NCBI GenBank assembly: GCA_038040245.1
Contig: JBBPIU010000028.1
Span: forward strand, 1-30,623
Origin: RBG-16-66-20 sp038040245
Lineage (GTDB): Bacteria; Pseudomonadota; Gammaproteobacteria; Burkholderiales; SG8-39
Direction of reading: 5' to 3'
Length of the DNA: 30,623 nt
Shown one piece after another: positions 13,959 to 21,893 of this stretch. The translations under genes were made by a program, and so were the position numbers. How positions within the stretch are numbered: the stretch's first letter is position 1; each line of letters opens with the position of its first letter. The notes under the pieces were generated by a model, which ran no database searches, was not told where the DNA came from, and saw only the letters and a list, made by a program, of their open reading frames with translations.

Positions 13959-16562
13959 TCACCCCCCCTCCTCGTCAGCATCCGCGAGCACGTTCAGGCG
14001 CTCGTGCACGCGGCACAGCGGCTGCAGGTCGCAGTAGCGGCAGGTCGCGAAGCCGTTCTTCGGGTCGACGCGCGCGTCGCCTTGGGCGAAGCCCGAGGCC
14101 AGGCTTTCGAGTTCCGTTTTCCAGCTATTGATCAGCCCCGACCAGGACTTGGCCGGCTTCACGCCCGGTATTTCCTTCTCTTTCATGGAAAAACCGGAAA
14201 ACTTCATCGCGCCGGGCTGCAGCTTCGCGAAGGCCACGGCAGATACATTCTCCTCGGCGGTAACCGCGTACAGCGGCAGCTGCGGCTCGTCGGGCCGTTC
14301 GCCCAGCCAGCTCTGCGGCGTCGCGCGGCCGGTCTTGTAGTCGATCAACGCATGCGTTCCGTCGGCCAGCTTGTCCATGCGGTCGATGCGGCCGTGGAGC
14401 GAGAGGCCGCCGATCTCGAGTGTCTTTTTTTCTTCCACATGAATGACTTCAAAAGGGGATCGCTCGCGCTCAACGTCCAGCCAGTCACCCGCCAATCGAA
14501 TCAGCCTTTGCTTCTCCAGTTCGGCGAAGCGGCCTTCCAGCCCGAGTTCGTTCACGGCGGTTGCCGCCGATCTTTCTATGGTGGGTAATACATTTCCAGA
14601 AAGAGAAAAACTCAACTTCAATTCAGACCAGATGCCTGCCATCAGCGAGTGCAGCAGCTGGCCGCGCTGCATCGCATCCAGACCCTCGGCGGGCGACTCC
14701 AGCCCTTCGGCGCCGAGGCGGTGGCGCGCGAAGGCGCGGAACGGGCAGGCGGCCTGGTCCGCAAGCACCCGGGTGCCGCCTTTTACAGTTCTTGAATATA
14801 CCGGCAGGGCCTTTCCGTCCGCCACGAATTCAAGAGCACGAGAAGAAAAAAGAACCTCCCGGTAAGTCGGAAACGCAGGCAACTCCACTGTCCCTTCCGG
14901 CACCAGCGCGATCAGCGGGCTGGGCAGCAGGTCGCGGTCCTTTTCCTTCTCCGGGTAGGAGAACACCACCTCGTGCGCCGCGCCTAGCCAGCCTTCGGTG
15001 ATGCGCCGGTCGAGCGCGAGCGAGGTCTCGGCCGCGGCCTCGGGGATGCCGGCCTTCTTCTGCAGCAGCACCGGCAGGAACGGGTTCGCGCGCGCGGCGA
15101 GCGGCCAGGCCTCGTCGGTGAGGCCGCTCACCCACAGGCAGTCGAATTCCAGGCCCGCCGATTCGAGGACGCCGGCGACCTGGATCGGCGCATCGGGCGT
15201 CTCGGGCTGGAACAACGTGTCGGCGCAAATCCTGCGCAGCCTGCCGAGTGCCTGGTTTGAAGAAATTTGGTTTGTTACCTGACCTATACGAGCCAAATCT
15301 CCCAATACCTCATTAAATTTGGCTCTTGTCTGAAATTCCACCGAGTCAGGCGCGCGCTCGCCCGGAAAGCCCGCCGCCTCCAGTAGCGCCGTGAAATGCC
15401 GCGCCCAATCGTGGGGCGATTGTTCTTTTGGAGCGATGTTGTCTTTTGCTTCATAGAGCATTTCAAACCTGCGACGGAGCAAAGGACAGCCTGCCAGCAA
15501 ACCAATCAACTTCGGCAGCGAAACGTGCTTCCCCAGCTCCTTGCGCAGGCGGACGTCGAGCCGCGCGCGCGCGGCGAACTCCGTATCCGCGCCGCCGAAG
15601 AACGGCGAGCGGATCAGCCGGCTTGCTCTCTCGAATTCGATTTCGTGAAAACATAATTCGAGCACCGACAAAGCAAATTCGACAATCGCGTAACCGCTCA
15701 GCGGCTCGCCGATGGAGATGTCGAAGGGCATCGCCTTCAGTTCCGCGCCGGGGAGGTTCCAGCCGGGCCGCAGCACGTCGGCGAACACGCGCACCACCTC
15801 CTTGCGCCGCAGCTGCAGGCCGGGCACCACCACGCCGATGCGTTTGTTGCCCGCTTCGAGCCGCGCGCGCGCCCACTGCGCCGCGGCTTCGAGTTCATGG
15901 CGTGCGGAGGGAAATTTGCTTCTTGTCGCTTTAGATTTTTTCGTCTCCGGACGGCATGCAGCAACTGCAAAAGTTTTCAGGAAGTCCCTCGTCTGCGGCG
16001 GCAGGATGTCGAAGCCGTACGCGACCAGCAGTTTTGGTCTTTTGTTTTCACTTTTCAGCATCAGATCCGGAAGAACTGCGGAATCTACGAAGCCCTCCTT
16101 CGCGCAGCGCTTCGCATATTCGCGCGCCCAACCGGCGAAGGCCTGCGTGTCCTCGTTGCCGGCGAACTTGTCCAGCGCGCCGGCGATGCGCCACGCGTGC
16201 GCGCGGCGCCAGGCGTCAGCGCAGTTCGCCGCGGTCTGCGCGACCGAGAGCAACGGGGCGCCGGCGAGCACCGATTCCCAGAGCGCGCGCTCCTGCGCGG
16301 GCGCCAGGAGCTGCGGCAGGCCGGCCGCGCCCTCGGCGTACAGCGCGTCTTCGTAGAGCCGCTCGACGAACGCGCCGACTGGCAGGATGTCCGCGTCGTC
16401 CCAGACGGAAAGATTTTTATTTGATTGAAAAGAATCAAATTCGGACTTCAACACCTGGGCCAGGCGCCGGTTGGGCGTGACGACCGTGATCCCCGCGGCG
16501 TGACCCTCGGCCAGGCGGGCGAACAGTTCCTGCTTGTCGATTCCTGGAGAGACGCCCGGCAC
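13959..16562 (-). CDS. AddB-like exonuclease subunit ('probable DNA repair protein' family)
   Basis: About 867 residues if translation starts at GTG 16562; a TTG start at 16613 is possible but overlaps the toxin-antitoxin promoter. The N-terminal ITVVTPNRRLAQVLKSEFD and the middle AGVLESAGLEFDCLWVSGLTDEAWP follow the degenerate helicase layout of AddB. The C-terminal PD-(D/E)XK nuclease has LHGRIDRMDKL and ALIDYKTGR. Four cysteines, Cys606 (AACPFRAF) and Cys841, Cys844 and Cys850 (CRYCDLQPLC), match the iron-sulfur cluster ligands that bracket AddB nuclease domains. It should form a heterodimer with the AddA-like protein encoded at 9093-12116. The gene carries several AT-rich patches (for example 16408-16440 and 15905-15945) unlike the GC-rich surroundings. 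Confidence 0.85.
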   Translation of the reverse strand: MPGVSPGIDKQELFARLAEGHAAGITVVTPNRRLAQVLKSEFDSFQSNKNLSVWDDADILPVGAFVERLYEDALYAEGAAGLPQLLAPAQERALWESVLAGAPLLSVAQTAANCADAWRRAHAWRIAGALDKFAGNEDTQAFAGWAREYAKRCAKEGFVDSAVLPDLMLKSENKRPKLLVAYGFDILPPQTRDFLKTFAVAACRPETKKSKATRSKFPSARHELEAAAQWARARLEAGNKRIGVVVPGLQLRRKEVVRVFADVLRPGWNLPGAELKAMPFDISIGEPLSGYAIVEFALSVLELCFHEIEFERASRLIRSPFFGGADTEFAARARLDVRLRKELGKHVSLPKLIGLLAGCPLLRRRFEMLYEAKDNIAPKEQSPHDWARHFTALLEAAGFPGERAPDSVEFQTRAKFNEVLGDLARIGQVTNQISSNQALGRLRRICADTLFQPETPDAPIQVAGVLESAGLEFDCLWVSGLTDEAWPLAARANPFLPVLLQKKAGIPEAAAETSLALDRRITEGWLGAAHEVVFSYPEKEKDRDLLPSPLIALVPEGTVELPAFPTYREVLFSSRALEFVADGKALPVYSRTVKGGTRVLADQAACPFRAFARHRLGAEGLESPAEGLDAMQRGQLLHSLMAGIWSELKLSFSLSGNVLPTIERSAATAVNELGLEGRFAELEKQRLIRLAGDWLDVERERSPFEVIHVEEKKTLEIGGLSLHGRIDRMDKLADGTHALIDYKTGRATPQSWLGERPDEPQLPLYAVTAEENVSAVAFAKLQPGAMKFSGFSMKEKEIPGVKPAKSWSGLINSWKTELESLASGFAQGDARVDPKNGFATCRYCDLQPLCRVHERLNVLADADEEGG

Positions 16563-16585
16563 GGCTCGATGATAGCGCCTGGCGC

Positions 16586-16625
16586 TGGACGCGCGCGGTC
16601 GAATTATGTACAATCTTTATGTACA
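16586..16625 (+). promoter_or_regulatory. Promoter and tandem operator of toxin-antitoxin pair 3
   Basis: TACAAT (16609-16614) with a weak TGGACG 17 bases upstream (16586-16591) forms a plausible promoter. TATGTACA occurs at 16605-16612 and again at 16618-16625, 13 bases apart; each copy contains the palindrome TGTACA. The first copy overlaps the -10 box, so binding would block transcription. The repeats are seen; repression is inferred. Confidence 0.55.
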
Positions 16626-16656
16626 TTTAGAAGCGACGCCCTCCAACGATTTCGCC

Positions 16657-16893
16657 ATGTCCAAAGTCAAAGTCACCGAGCTGCGGCAGAATCTGCCCGC
16701 CTACCTGGCCCGCGTGAAGCGCGGTGAGGAGCTCGAGGTCATGGTCCACGGCAAGGTGGTGGCCAGGATCGTGCCCGAGCAGGATCGGCGCGAGGCGGCG
16801 CGCAGGCATCTCGCCGAGTTGCGCAGGAACGGCGCGCGCATCATCGGCGACATCATCAACATGCCGAAAGAAACCTGGGGCGCGGAACGCTGA
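16657..16893 (+). CDS. Phd/YefM-type antitoxin, pair 3
   Basis: 78 residues: MSKVKVTELRQNLPAYLARVKRGEELEVMVHGKVVARIVP is the Phd fold ('V...E.R.NL...L..V..GE...VT..GKPVA.I.P'), which dimerises and binds operator DNA. The C-terminal arm (about 45-78, with RRHLAELRRNGARIIGDI) should neutralise the toxin encoded four bases downstream. Earlier in-frame ATGs (from 16606) lie within the operator, so ATG 16657 is preferred, although its ribosome-binding site is poor. Confidence 0.87.
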   Translation: MSKVKVTELRQNLPAYLARVKRGEELEVMVHGKVVARIVPEQDRREAARRHLAELRRNGARIIGDIINMPKETWGAER

Positions 16894-16897
16894 AGCG

Positions 16898-17290
16898 GTG
16901 ATCCTGCTCGACACCCAGGTGCTGCTTTTCGATGCGCTGGAGCCGAAGCGGCTTTCGCGGAAGGCGCGCACGGCCCTGGAGGAAGGCATGCAAGCCGACG
17001 CTCTTGCCTGCAGCGACATCAGCCTCTGGGAAATCGCCCTCCTTGCCGCGCGGCGCAGGATCGACGCGGGACCGGACATCGCGGCGTTCATCGAGAGCGT
17101 GCTGCAATTGCGGTCGGTGCGCGTGCTGCCGATCACCCCGGCCATCGCGACGCTGGCGCAGTCGGACTTGTTCGTGCACGGCGACCCCGCGGATCGACTC
17201 ATCGGCGCCACCGCGATCGAGCATGGCGTGCCGCTCGTCACCGCCGATGCCGAACTGCGAAAATTGCGGGACCTGAAGGCACTCTGGTAA
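16898..17290 (+). CDS. vapC: PIN-domain toxin (VapC family), pair 3
   Basis: 130 residues from GTG 16898, four bases after the antitoxin stop. It starts VILLDTQVLLFDAL, the PIN variant usual with Phd-type partners, in which DTN becomes DTQ. Asp5, Glu45 (SLWEIALL), Asp96 and Asp99 (HGDPADRLIGATA) and Asp117 (TADAEL) complete the acidic site. It is predicted to be an RNA-cleaving toxin. It ends 39 bases before cydA on the same strand, and a GC-rich hairpin lies between them. Similarity to the two PIN toxins at 2.6-3.8 kb is limited to family motifs. Confidence 0.88.
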   Translation: MILLDTQVLLFDALEPKRLSRKARTALEEGMQADALACSDISLWEIALLAARRRIDAGPDIAAFIESVLQLRSVRVLPITPAIATLAQSDLFVHGDPADRLIGATAIEHGVPLVTADAELRKLRDLKALW

Positions 17291-17298
17291 GCCGTAAT

Positions 17299-17321
17299 CC
17301 CGCCCGAGGGCGGGGCATAAT
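17299..17321 (+). promoter_or_regulatory. Hairpin and possible -10 box in front of cydA
   Basis: CCCGCCC (17299-17305) and GGGCGGG (17308-17314) form a 7-bp stem with a GA loop, followed by CATAAT (17316-17321) nine bases before the cydA ATG. The stem has no T-run, so it is a poor terminator. CATAAT so near the start would give an almost leaderless mRNA. Function is uncertain. Confidence 0.25.
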
Positions 17322-17329
17322 AGGCGCCT

Positions 17330-18634
17330 ATGGACGGCAGCGACGCCCTGTTGCTGGCCCGGGTCCAGTTCGGGCTCAATATCGCGTTCCACATCCTGTT
17401 CCCGACGCTCACCATCGGGCTGGCGTGGATCCTCGTGTATTTCCGCGTCCAGTACGCGCGCACGGGGCAGGCCGCCTGGCTCGCGACCTTCCGCCTCTGG
17501 ACCAAGGTGTTCGCGCTCACCTTCGCCATGGGCGTGGTCTCGGGCATCACCATGTCGTTCCAGTTCGGCACCAACTGGCCGGGCTACATGGCGAAAGTCG
17601 GCAACATCGCGGGCCCGCTGCTCGCCTACGAGGTGCTGACCGCGTTCTTCCTCGAAGCCACTTTTCTCGGCGTGATGCTGTTCGGCATGAACCGCGTGCC
17701 GCCGTGGTTGCACGTCACCGCCACGTTCCTGGTGGCCTTCGGCACCACGTTGTCGGCGTTCTGGATCCTCGCGCTCGGTTCCTGGATGCAGACGCCTGCC
17801 GGCCACGTCACGGCCGATGGCGTGCTGATCGCGGGCGACTGGCTGACGGTGATCTTCAATCCCTCGTTCCCCTACCGCTTTACCCACATGATGCTCGCCT
17901 CGTTCCTCACCGCCTCGTTCGTGGTGGCGGGCCTGTCGGCGTGGCGGCTGCTCAAGGCCCCCGATGACGCCGCCGCGCGCGGCACGCTGCGCACCGGCGT
18001 CGTGCTCGCCGCGCTGCTCGCGCCGCTGCAGGCCTTGGTCGGCGACCTGCACGGCCTGAATACGCTCGAGCACCAGCCGGCGAAGATCGCCGCGGTGGAG
18101 GCGATCTGGCAGACCGGCAAAGGCGTGCCGCTGGTCCTGTTCGCCATTCCGAACGAAAAGACGAAGAAGAACGACTACGCCATCGAAGTACCGAAGCTCG
18201 CGAGCCTGATCCTGAAGTACGACCCGGAGGCCGAACTCAAAGGGCTGGACGCTTTTGCGCCCGACCATCCGCCGGTGGCGCCGGTGTTCTTCGCGTTCCG
18301 CGCCATGGTAGGCATGGGCGTGCTGATGATCGGCCTCGCCTGGATTTGCCTTTGGTTTTTCTTTAGAAAAAAATCTTTTCCAAAGCCATTGCTGTGGGTC
18401 CTCGCGGGCTTCACCTTCTCGGGCTGGATCGCGACGCTCTGCGGCTGGCTGGTGACCGAGATCGGCCGCCAGCCCTGGCTGGTCACCGGCATCCTGCGCA
18501 CCGCCGACGCGGTTGGCAGCGTCGGGGAAGCGCAGCTCGGCGCGAGCCTGACCGGCTACGTCCTCACCTACAGCCTGATGTTCGTCGCCTACATGGTGGT
18601 GCTCACGTACCTCGCGGGCAAAGGATCGCGATGA
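17330..18634 (+). CDS. cydA: Cytochrome bd-type quinol oxidase subunit I
   Basis: 434 residues with about nine membrane helices. The haem ligands of the family are present: His21 (FHILFPTLTIG) and His186 (RFTHMMLAS) with Met326 (FRAMVGMG). Glu101 and Glu109 sit in the second block (YEVLTAFFLEATF). Lys252 and Glu257 (KIAAVE) mark the quinol site, and GRQPW closes the conserved core. The oxidase reduces oxygen to water at the inner membrane. The Q-loop is short, as in the cyanide-insensitive CioA type. An AT-rich hairpin with an AGA codon (18350-18385) encodes the cytoplasmic loop WFFFRKKSFPKP. The stop overlaps the cydB start as ATGA. Confidence 0.94.
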   Translation: MDGSDALLLARVQFGLNIAFHILFPTLTIGLAWILVYFRVQYARTGQAAWLATFRLWTKVFALTFAMGVVSGITMSFQFGTNWPGYMAKVGNIAGPLLAYEVLTAFFLEATFLGVMLFGMNRVPPWLHVTATFLVAFGTTLSAFWILALGSWMQTPAGHVTADGVLIAGDWLTVIFNPSFPYRFTHMMLASFLTASFVVAGLSAWRLLKAPDDAAARGTLRTGVVLAALLAPLQALVGDLHGLNTLEHQPAKIAAVEAIWQTGKGVPLVLFAIPNEKTKKNDYAIEVPKLASLILKYDPEAELKGLDAFAPDHPPVAPVFFAFRAMVGMGVLMIGLAWICLWFFFRKKSFPKPLLWVLAGFTFSGWIATLCGWLVTEIGRQPWLVTGILRTADAVGSVGEAQLGASLTGYVLTYSLMFVAYMVVLTYLAGKGSR

Positions 18635-19629
18635 CAGCGGAGAGTTCCAACCTGCCGCTGATTTTCGCCGCGCTGATGGGCGCGGCGATCCTCGCCTACG
18701 TGGTGCTGGACGGCTACGACATGGGCGTGGGCATGCTGATGCCCGCAGCCGACACGCGCGAGCAGAACCTGATGGTGAATTCGATCGGCCCGTTCTGGGA
18801 CGCGAACGAGACCTGGCTGGTGCTGGGGGTCGGCATCCTGCTGGTGGCCTTCCCCGCGGCGCACGGCGTGATCCTGCAGGCGCTCTACCTGCCGGTGGCG
18901 GCGATGCTGGTGGGACTGATGCTGCGCGGCGTGGCCTTCGAGTTCCGCATCAAGGCCGAGGGCTGGCAGCGCGAACTGTGGAACTGGCTGTTCTGGTTCG
19001 GCTCCTTCCTCGCCTCCTTCGCGCAGGGCGTGATGCTCGGGCGCTACATCACCGGCTTCGAGCCGGGTTTCGGCTACTACCTGTTTGCGGCGATGGTGGG
19101 CGCGGCGCTGTGCGGCGGCTACGTGCTGCTCGGCGCCACCTGGCTGATCGCGAGGACCGAGGGCGCGCTGCAGAAGAAGGCGCTCGCCTGGGCGCGCTGG
19201 GGCCTCGCCTGGGTCGCCTTCGGCGTCGCGCTGGTGAGCCTCGCCACGCCGCTGGTGAGCGAGACGGTGCGCGCCAAGTGGTTCACTTTCCCCGACACGC
19301 TCTGGCTGATGTTGCTGCCCGCGGCCAGCCTCGCCGCCGGCCTGCGCGTCTGGTTCGTCACCGGGAGAATGTTGCGCGGCGAAAAAACGCCCGAGTGGGC
19401 GCCGTTCGCCGGCGCGGTGGCGATTTTCGTGCTCGCCTTCCTCGGCCTCGCCTACAGCATCTTCCCCTGGGTGGTGATCGACCGCATCGGCATCTGGCAG
19501 GCCGCGCACCCGGCCTCGCTCCAGGTGGTGCTGTGGGGCGCGGCGCTGGTGCTGCCCTTCATCGTCGCCTACAACGTGCTCGTCTACCGCATCTTCCGCG
19601 GCAAGGCGAAAGAAAAGCTCTACGATTAG
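18631..19629 (+). CDS. cydB: Cytochrome bd-type quinol oxidase subunit II
   Basis: 332 residues, the usual CydB size, with about eight to nine membrane helices. The N-terminal AYVVLDGYDMGVGMLMP, then GPFWDANETWLVLGVGILLVAFP and YLPVAAMLVGLMLRGVAFEFR are the strongest family blocks. It pairs with subunit I in the inner membrane. The ATG at 18631 overlaps the cydA stop, so the two are translationally coupled. The next gene is convergent, and no small CydX-like frame or cydDC assembly genes are nearby, which is usual for the CioAB type. Confidence 0.94.
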   Translation: MTAESSNLPLIFAALMGAAILAYVVLDGYDMGVGMLMPAADTREQNLMVNSIGPFWDANETWLVLGVGILLVAFPAAHGVILQALYLPVAAMLVGLMLRGVAFEFRIKAEGWQRELWNWLFWFGSFLASFAQGVMLGRYITGFEPGFGYYLFAAMVGAALCGGYVLLGATWLIARTEGALQKKALAWARWGLAWVAFGVALVSLATPLVSETVRAKWFTFPDTLWLMLLPAASLAAGLRVWFVTGRMLRGEKTPEWAPFAGAVAIFVLAFLGLAYSIFPWVVIDRIGIWQAAHPASLQVVLWGAALVLPFIVAYNVLVYRIFRGKAKEKLYD

Positions 19630-19640
19630 CCAGACACGCG

Positions 19641-19654
19641 GCGCTGATCAGCGC
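19641..19654. terminator. Small palindrome between cydB and fdxA
   Basis: GCGCTGATCAGCGC is a perfect 14-base palindrome 12 bases after the cydB stop, overlapping the fdxA stop codon. It has no T-run, so any terminator role for the two convergent genes is tentative. Confidence 0.25.
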
Positions 19655-19971
19655 TCCAGAAGGTGCTTTTTGTCTTTGACCTTGGCCCAGTCGTCGGCGT
19701 CCGGGGGGCCGGGCTTGCGCTCGATGATCGGCTTCCATTGCGCGGCCAGTTCCTTGTTCAGGGGGATCCAGTCGCGCTGGCCGTCCGGCACGTCGTCCTC
19801 GGCAAAAATGGCCTCCACCGGGCACTCGGGGATGCACAGGGTGCAGTCGATGCATTCGTCGGGGTCGATGACGAGCATGTTGGGCCCCTCCCGGAAGCAG
19901 TCCACCGGGCAGACATCCACGCAGTCGGTGTACTTGCACTTGATGCACGACTCGGTGACGATGTAAGCCAT
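19648..19971 (-). CDS. fdxA: Seven-iron ferredoxin (FdxA)
   Basis: 107 residues, very like Azotobacter ferredoxin I. Cys9, Cys17 and Cys50 would bind the 3Fe-4S cluster and Cys21, Cys40, Cys43 and Cys46 the 4Fe-4S cluster; the sequence blocks are CIKCKYTDCVDVCPVDCF and DECIDCTLCIPECP. The C-terminal half (DWIPLNKELAAQW onward) is the long tail typical of this group. It is a cytoplasmic low-potential electron carrier whose redox partner is not evident here. It is convergent with cydB and divergent from trxA. On the minus strand TGCTAAAGT (from 20007 down to 19999) is a possible extended -10 element. Confidence 0.95.
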   Translation of the reverse strand: MAYIVTESCIKCKYTDCVDVCPVDCFREGPNMLVIDPDECIDCTLCIPECPVEAIFAEDDVPDGQRDWIPLNKELAAQWKPIIERKPGPPDADDWAKVKDKKHLLER

Positions 19972-20067
19972 GGCACCTATAAGGGTATTGGAATCAGTAC
20001 TTTAGCACAGCACCGCGGCCAAGCCTCATAATATCGCCTCCTGTATTACCCCCCTAAATGAGGTGTC

Positions 20068-20397
20068 ATGAGCGGTTCAGGTATTCAGCACGTGACGGAC
20101 GACAGTTTTGAGCCGGAGGTCCTCAAGTCGGATGTGCCGGTGCTGGTGGATTACTGGGCCGAATGGTGCGGCCCCTGCAAGTCGATCGCCCCGATCCTGG
20201 AGGACGTGGCCAGGGAGTACAGTGGCCGCCTGAAGGTGGCTAAAATCAACGTCGATGAGAATCAGTCGACCCCGGCCAAGTTCGCGATCCGCGGCATTCC
20301 CACCCTGATGCTGTTCAAGAACGGCAACGTCGAGGCCACCAAGGTCGGTGCGCTTACCAAGTCCCAGCTCATCGCCTTCCTTGACAGCAATATCTAA
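20068..20397 (+). CDS. trxA: Thioredoxin
   Basis: 109 residues with the active-site WCGPCK (Cys34 and Cys37), the preceding PVLVDYWAEW strand, cis-proline RGIPTLMLF and the C-terminal GALTKSQLIAFLD helix. It reduces cytoplasmic protein disulfides with thioredoxin reductase. GAGGTG lies four bases before the ATG. It is followed by rho, a conserved proteobacterial order; in many betaproteobacteria the AddAB-type exonuclease genes sit just before trxA (from memory), whereas here they are about 4 kb or more away. Confidence 0.96.
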   Translation: MSGSGIQHVTDDSFEPEVLKSDVPVLVDYWAEWCGPCKSIAPILEDVAREYSGRLKVAKINVDENQSTPAKFAIRGIPTLMLFKNGNVEATKVGALTKSQLIAFLDSNI

Positions 20398-20420
20398 AAA
20401 CCCTACCCTTTAAGTCGTAA

Positions 20421-20446
20421 CCGCGCCGGATTGGACGACGGCGCGG
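20421..20446 (+). other. Hairpin in the trxA-rho intergenic leader
   Basis: CCGCGCCG (20421-20428) and CGGCGCGG (20439-20446) form a perfect 8-bp stem with a 10-base loop, 24 bases after the trxA stop. There is no T-run. It may be part of the 162-base rho leader, where Rho autoregulation by early termination is known in other bacteria. No gene is seen in this gap. Confidence 0.35.
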
Positions 20447-20559
20447 CGGCAGGTTCCGGCGCGGGGTCAAGCGCATCTTCCTCTAGAAGAACTCGGCAGC
20501 AGCACCGGCCGCATTCCATTTACGTAGCGCTTCATTAACGCCGCAGCAAAGCGACCCAC

Positions 20560-21819
20560 ATGCAACTTTCAGAACTCAAGAACCTCCACGTCTCCGAACT
20601 GCTCGAACAAGCGACCACCAACGGCGTCGACGGCGCCAACCGGATGCGCAAGCAGGACCTCGTCTTCGCGATGCTCAAGAACCAGGCGAAGAAGGGCGAA
20701 TCCATCTTCGGCGACGGCACCCTGGAAGTGCTGCCCGACGGCTTCGGCTTCCTGCGCTCGCCCGACACTTCGTACCTGGCGAGCACCGACGACATCTACG
20801 TCAGCCCCTCCCAAATTCGGCGCTTCAACCTGCATACCGGCGATACCATCGAAGGCGAGATCCGCACGCCGAAGGACGGCGAGCGCTACTTCGCGCTGGT
20901 CAAGGTGGACAAGGTCAACGGCGAGGCGCCCGACGCGGTCAAGCACAAGATCCTGTTCGAGAACCTCACCCCGCTGCATCCGGACAAGGCGTTCAAGCTG
21001 GAGCGGGACATCAAGGCCGAGGAAAACATCACCGGCCGCATCATCGACATCGTCGCGCCGATCGGCAAAGGCCAGCGCGGCCTGATCGTCTCGCCGCCCA
21101 AGGCCGGCAAGACCGTGATGCTGCAGCACATCGCGCATGCCATAGTCGCCAATCACCCGGAAGTCGCGCTGATTGTGCTGCTGATCGACGAGCGGCCGGA
21201 GGAAGTGACCGAGATGTCGCGCTCGGTGCGGGGGGAAGTGGTCGCCTCGACCTTCGACGAGCCGGCCTCGCGCCATGTGCAGGTCGCCGAAATGGTGATC
21301 GAGAAAGCCAAGCGCCTGGTCGAGCACAAGAGGGACGTCGTGATCCTGCTCGATTCGATCACCCGCCTCGCGCGCGCCTACAACGCCGTTCAGCCGGCCT
21401 CGGGCAAGGTGCTCACGGGCGGCGTGGACGCCAACGCGCTGCAGAAACCGAAGCGCTTTTTCGGCGCCGCGAGGAACGTCGAGGAAGGCGGCTCGCTCAC
21501 CATCATCGCCACCGCGCTGATCGACACCGGCAGCCGCATGGACGACGTGATCTACGAGGAATTCAAGGGCACCGGCAACATGGAAATCCACCTCGACCGG
21601 CGCATGCACGAGAAGCGCATCTTCCCGTCGATCAACGTCAACCGCTCCGGCACCCGGCGCGAAGAGCTGCTGATCCCGAAGGAACTGCTGCAGAAGATCT
21701 GGGTGCTGAGAAAGCTCCTGTTTCCGATGGACGAGCTGGAAGCCGCCGAATTCCTCGTCGACAAGGTGAAGGCCACCAAGGTCAACGCCGAGTTCTTCGA
21801 GTCGATGCGGCGCGGCTAG
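20560..21819 (+). CDS. rho: Transcription termination factor Rho
   Basis: 419 residues, the same length as the E. coli protein. The N-terminal helical domain (MQLSELKNLHVSELLEQA) is followed by the cold-shock-like RNA-binding domain with GFGFLRSPDTSYLASTDDIYVS. The ATPase has the P-loop SPPKAGKT (Lys181, Lys184 and Thr185), Walker B VILLIDERPEEVTEM, the Q-loop region and the R-loop near GGVDANALQKPKRFFGAARN. Rho is a hexameric RNA helicase that ends transcription of untranslated RNA. The gene lies between trxA and rpmE2, the standard order. Its leader holds one hairpin. Confidence 0.98.
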   Translation: MQLSELKNLHVSELLEQATTNGVDGANRMRKQDLVFAMLKNQAKKGESIFGDGTLEVLPDGFGFLRSPDTSYLASTDDIYVSPSQIRRFNLHTGDTIEGEIRTPKDGERYFALVKVDKVNGEAPDAVKHKILFENLTPLHPDKAFKLERDIKAEENITGRIIDIVAPIGKGQRGLIVSPPKAGKTVMLQHIAHAIVANHPEVALIVLLIDERPEEVTEMSRSVRGEVVASTFDEPASRHVQVAEMVIEKAKRLVEHKRDVVILLDSITRLARAYNAVQPASGKVLTGGVDANALQKPKRFFGAARNVEEGGSLTIIATALIDTGSRMDDVIYEEFKGTGNMEIHLDRRMHEKRIFPSINVNRSGTRREELLIPKELLQKIWVLRKLLFPMDELEAAEFLVDKVKATKVNAEFFESMRRG

Positions 21820-21826
21820 CCCAGGG

Positions 21827-21855
21827 TTGCTCCAAGTCCCTGATTTGCGTATAAT
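21827..21855 (+). promoter_or_regulatory. Promoter of rpmE2
   Basis: TTGCTC (21827-21832), a 17-base spacer and a perfect TATAAT (21850-21855) lie 39 bases before the rpmE2 ATG and begin 7 bases after the rho stop. This is among the best sigma-70 promoters in the window and suggests that rpmE2 is transcribed on its own as well as from rho. Confidence 0.7.
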
Positions 21856-21893
21856 TCGCCCCCTTCCAGCGCCACCTTATTGCGGCCCAAGCC

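Noticed and set aside
12109..13962. A 617-codon minus-strand frame covering the peroxiredoxin and cyclase region
   Set aside because: It has no family features, and both regions have better-supported genes in other frames. Its end crosses the hicAB remnant.
17299..17314. Stem CCCGCCC/GGGCGGG as a Rho-independent terminator of toxin-antitoxin pair 3
   Set aside because: It has no T-run and a two-base loop, and the following gene is on the same strand. Kept only as a possible leader hairpin.
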